Below, piece by piece: positions 14,510 through 15,627 of a stretch of DNA of 15,627 bases. Within the stretch, counting starts at the first letter, position 1; each line of letters begins with the position of its first letter. The notes below the pieces were generated by a model, which made no database searches, was not told where the DNA came from, and saw only the letters and a list, made by a program, of their open reading frames with translations. The translations under genes were made by a program, and so were the position numbers. This DNA is from Oscillospiraceae bacterium (lineage in GTDB: Bacteria; Bacillota; Clostridia; Oscillospirales; Oscillospiraceae): NCBI GenBank assembly GCA_012513005.1, contig JAAZCZ010000066.1, positions 1 to 15,627 on the forward strand. The letters run 5' to 3'.

Positions 14510-14544
14510 AGAGTATTGGGTACGAAAACCGTACCCAATACTCT
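14510..14544. terminator. Strong hairpin downstream of the LPXTG protein gene
   Basis: A perfect 15-bp stem, AGAGTATTGGGTACG (14510-14524) with its complement at 14530-14544, and a 5-base loop. It lies 78 bases past the stop codon of the minus-strand surface protein, the only gene it can terminate. Yet the better T-run (TTTTATTTTTTT) is on the plus-strand side; the minus-strand side has only TTTAAG. The rest of 14353-14621 holds the glycerate kinase promoter and nothing else that I see. Confidence 0.65.
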
Positions 14545-14621
14545 CTAGTTTTATTTTTTTAAATCATTAGTTACTGACGCTAAGTTTGTTTCAGCCACAT
14601 CTTGGCATTTAGATTTTTTGA

Positions 14622-15627
14622 CTATTCGGAGATATCTGCTTTTTTGCCTCTGTTCCTACGCCTTTTTATTATTACTCCCATAGACATGGCAGATAGGAAT
14701 ATTGCGACACTATAAGCTAAGATTAAGCTTTGGTCTCCCGTTATCGGCAATGTTGGCTTTAGATAAGTATTCACTACTGTGAAGCCGTCAATCTTAGTCT
14801 TATATCCTTTTATAGGGGCTTCACCGACAGTATATTCGTAGGCATTACCCTCTGTGTCATAGGTTGGCAAGTCACTCCAAGTTGCAGTCTTAGTACCACT
14901 TGGTAAATCTGCTGTCTTTATTAGCTTTCCGTTCTGCAGAAGCTCCAGAGTAATTTTTGGCACTCTCACTGATGCGGGTACTCCGACCCATTTTTTGGTT
15001 GCTGTTACGGAGGTTTTCTCACCACCGGTGTACTTGTTTGTTACTGTATACTCCGATATCGATTTTTCATATCCGTCAGGCACTTTGGCTTCATCAACTG
15101 TATAAACATATGCCTTTCCGCCCGGATCGAATGATGGCAGACCCGACCATGTTTCTTTTGTTTTTCCCGGACCCAGTTCTACTGAACGAATTACTTTGCC
15201 GTTTTGTTTGAGCTGTAGTGTTACTGTGGGCACCTTTGCTCCCTCAGGCACGGATTCCCAAACCTTTATTCCGACTATGACTAATGGGTCTCCTCCGGTA
15301 TAGGTATTTGTTATTTTTCCGGTTTCTTGATCTATTTCTGTTTTGTAACCCGGAACTGCTTTTTCTCCAACTGTGTAGACGTAGGCTTTGCCATTTAAGT
15401 CTTCTGCAGCAAGATTGGTCCATGTGTGCTTCCACTCATTAGCTGCATTTAACACTACTGTCTTGTATACAGCATCGTTACGAAGCAGCTGCGCTGTTAC
15501 TGATTCCGGATTTTCCTCATCCGTTTCATTTGTCCAAACCTTGCTGACCGGTACCTCAACAGTATTTCTGGTGTTTGTTATTACTCCGGCATCTTGGTCT
15601 ATCGTTTTTGTGTAACCCGGAACTGCC
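14622..15627 (-). CDS. LPXTG-anchored Cna-B repeat surface protein, C-terminal part
   Basis: The gene is cut by the window edge: the frame is open through 15627, and the GTG at 15453-15455 is an internal Val codon with no ribosome site. About 334 residues are visible. They contain the tail of one Cna-B domain and three complete ones, each about 90 residues (15291-15566, 15021-15290, 14760-15020). Each has the Lys (xKxW or KKW), Glu (YTVGE or YTVDE) and Asn (TNTY, TNKY or VNTY) expected for a self-formed Lys-Asn isopeptide bond, so the repeats should make a rigid, protease-resistant stalk. The sorting signal LPITG (14736-14750), a hydrophobic helix and a basic tail (KRRRNRGKK) follow, so sortase should attach it to peptidoglycan. 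The N-terminal adhesive or pilin part is not visible, so the ligand is unknown. Confidence 0.94.
   Translation of the reverse strand, partial: AVPGYTKTIDQDAGVITNTRNTVEVPVSKVWTNETDEENPESVTAQLLRNDAVYKTVVLNAANEWKHTWTNLAAEDLNGKAYVYTVGEKAVPGYKTEIDQETGKITNTYTGGDPLVIVGIKVWESVPEGAKVPTVTLQLKQNGKVIRSVELGPGKTKETWSGLPSFDPGGKAYVYTVDEAKVPDGYEKSISEYTVTNKYTGGEKTSVTATKKWVGVPASVRVPKITLELLQNGKLIKTADLPSGTKTATWSDLPTYDTEGNAYEYTVGEAPIKGYKTKIDGFTVVNTYLKPTLPITGDQSLILAYSVAIFLSAMSMGVIIKRRRNRGKKADISE
14760..15566 (-). repeat. Three tandem Cna-B domain repeats of about 90 codons
   Basis: The three units are at 15291-15566, 15021-15290 and 14760-15020, with a fourth partial unit to 15627. Shared landmarks are VxKxW, a QNGK-type strand (weaker in the first unit), TWSxLP or TWTNL, KAYVYTVxE, VPGY or KGY, and TNTYTGG. 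They are clearly related as protein but diverged as DNA, so the duplication is old rather than a recent expansion. Confidence 0.88.

Noticed and set aside
15453..15455. GTG at 15455 as a genuine start of the surface protein
   Set aside because: The reading frame stays open to the window edge and codes for another Cna-B repeat; the codon is an internal valine.
14760..15627. CRISPR-like or recently amplified DNA repeat
   Set aside because: The periodicity is about 270 bases and only clear at the protein level; it is explained by Cna-B domains.

Overview
The window looks like chromosomal DNA of an anaerobic, Gram-positive clostridium (Bacillota, probably Oscillospirales or a relative). Base composition is low to moderate in GC. 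Ribosome-binding sites are strong GGAGG types, there is an LPXTG sortase substrate, a membrane pyrophosphatase of the K+-dependent type, a two-iron superoxide reductase instead of an aerobic superoxide dismutase, and a clostridial-style Crp/Fnr regulator. This assignment is an inference from gene families; there is no rRNA or other taxonomic marker. I see no tRNA, rRNA, CRISPR array, transposase or phage gene.

Layout. 1-3410 (+): thioredoxin with its own promoter and terminator, then a translationally coupled pair: a phytoene-desaturase-like FAD oxidoreductase and an NAD(P)H-flavin reductase with a C-terminal plant-type [2Fe-2S] domain. 3439-4592 (-): a Crp/Fnr regulator translationally coupled to a GtrA-family membrane protein. 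Divergent from it (4688-5407, +) are a two-helix DUF6132-like membrane protein and a class I superoxide reductase (desulfoferrodoxin). 5470-6288 (-): an unrecognised membrane-anchored extracytoplasmic protein. 6674-8806 (+): ion-pumping pyrophosphatase. 8934-11300 (+): UvrD/PcrA helicase with an apparently almost leaderless start. 11360-11710 (-): Spx/ArsC-like thioredoxin-fold protein. 11771-13144 (+): CCA-adding enzyme. 13219-14352 (-): glycerate kinase. 14622-15627 (-): the C-terminal part of a Cna-B repeat surface protein ending in LPITG, cut by the window edge.

How the genes fit together. The first 5.4 kb is dominated by redox functions: thioredoxin, a three-cofactor electron-transfer pair, a Crp/Fnr regulator and superoxide reductase. 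The thioredoxin promoter and the divergent Crp/Fnr-DUF6132 interval share the imperfect operator-like pattern GTGAT-N3-ATCAC, so a small redox or anaerobic regulon is a reasonable hypothesis. The remainder is mostly housekeeping (energy, DNA repair, tRNA maturation, glycerate metabolism), arranged as single genes separated by bidirectional hairpin terminators.

The best candidate for undescribed biology is the 567-3334 electron-transfer pair, which looks like an NAD(P)H-driven saturase or desaturase module of unknown substrate. The near-leaderless helicase gene and the shared palindrome come next. I found no clear evidence for a wholly new defence or mobile system.
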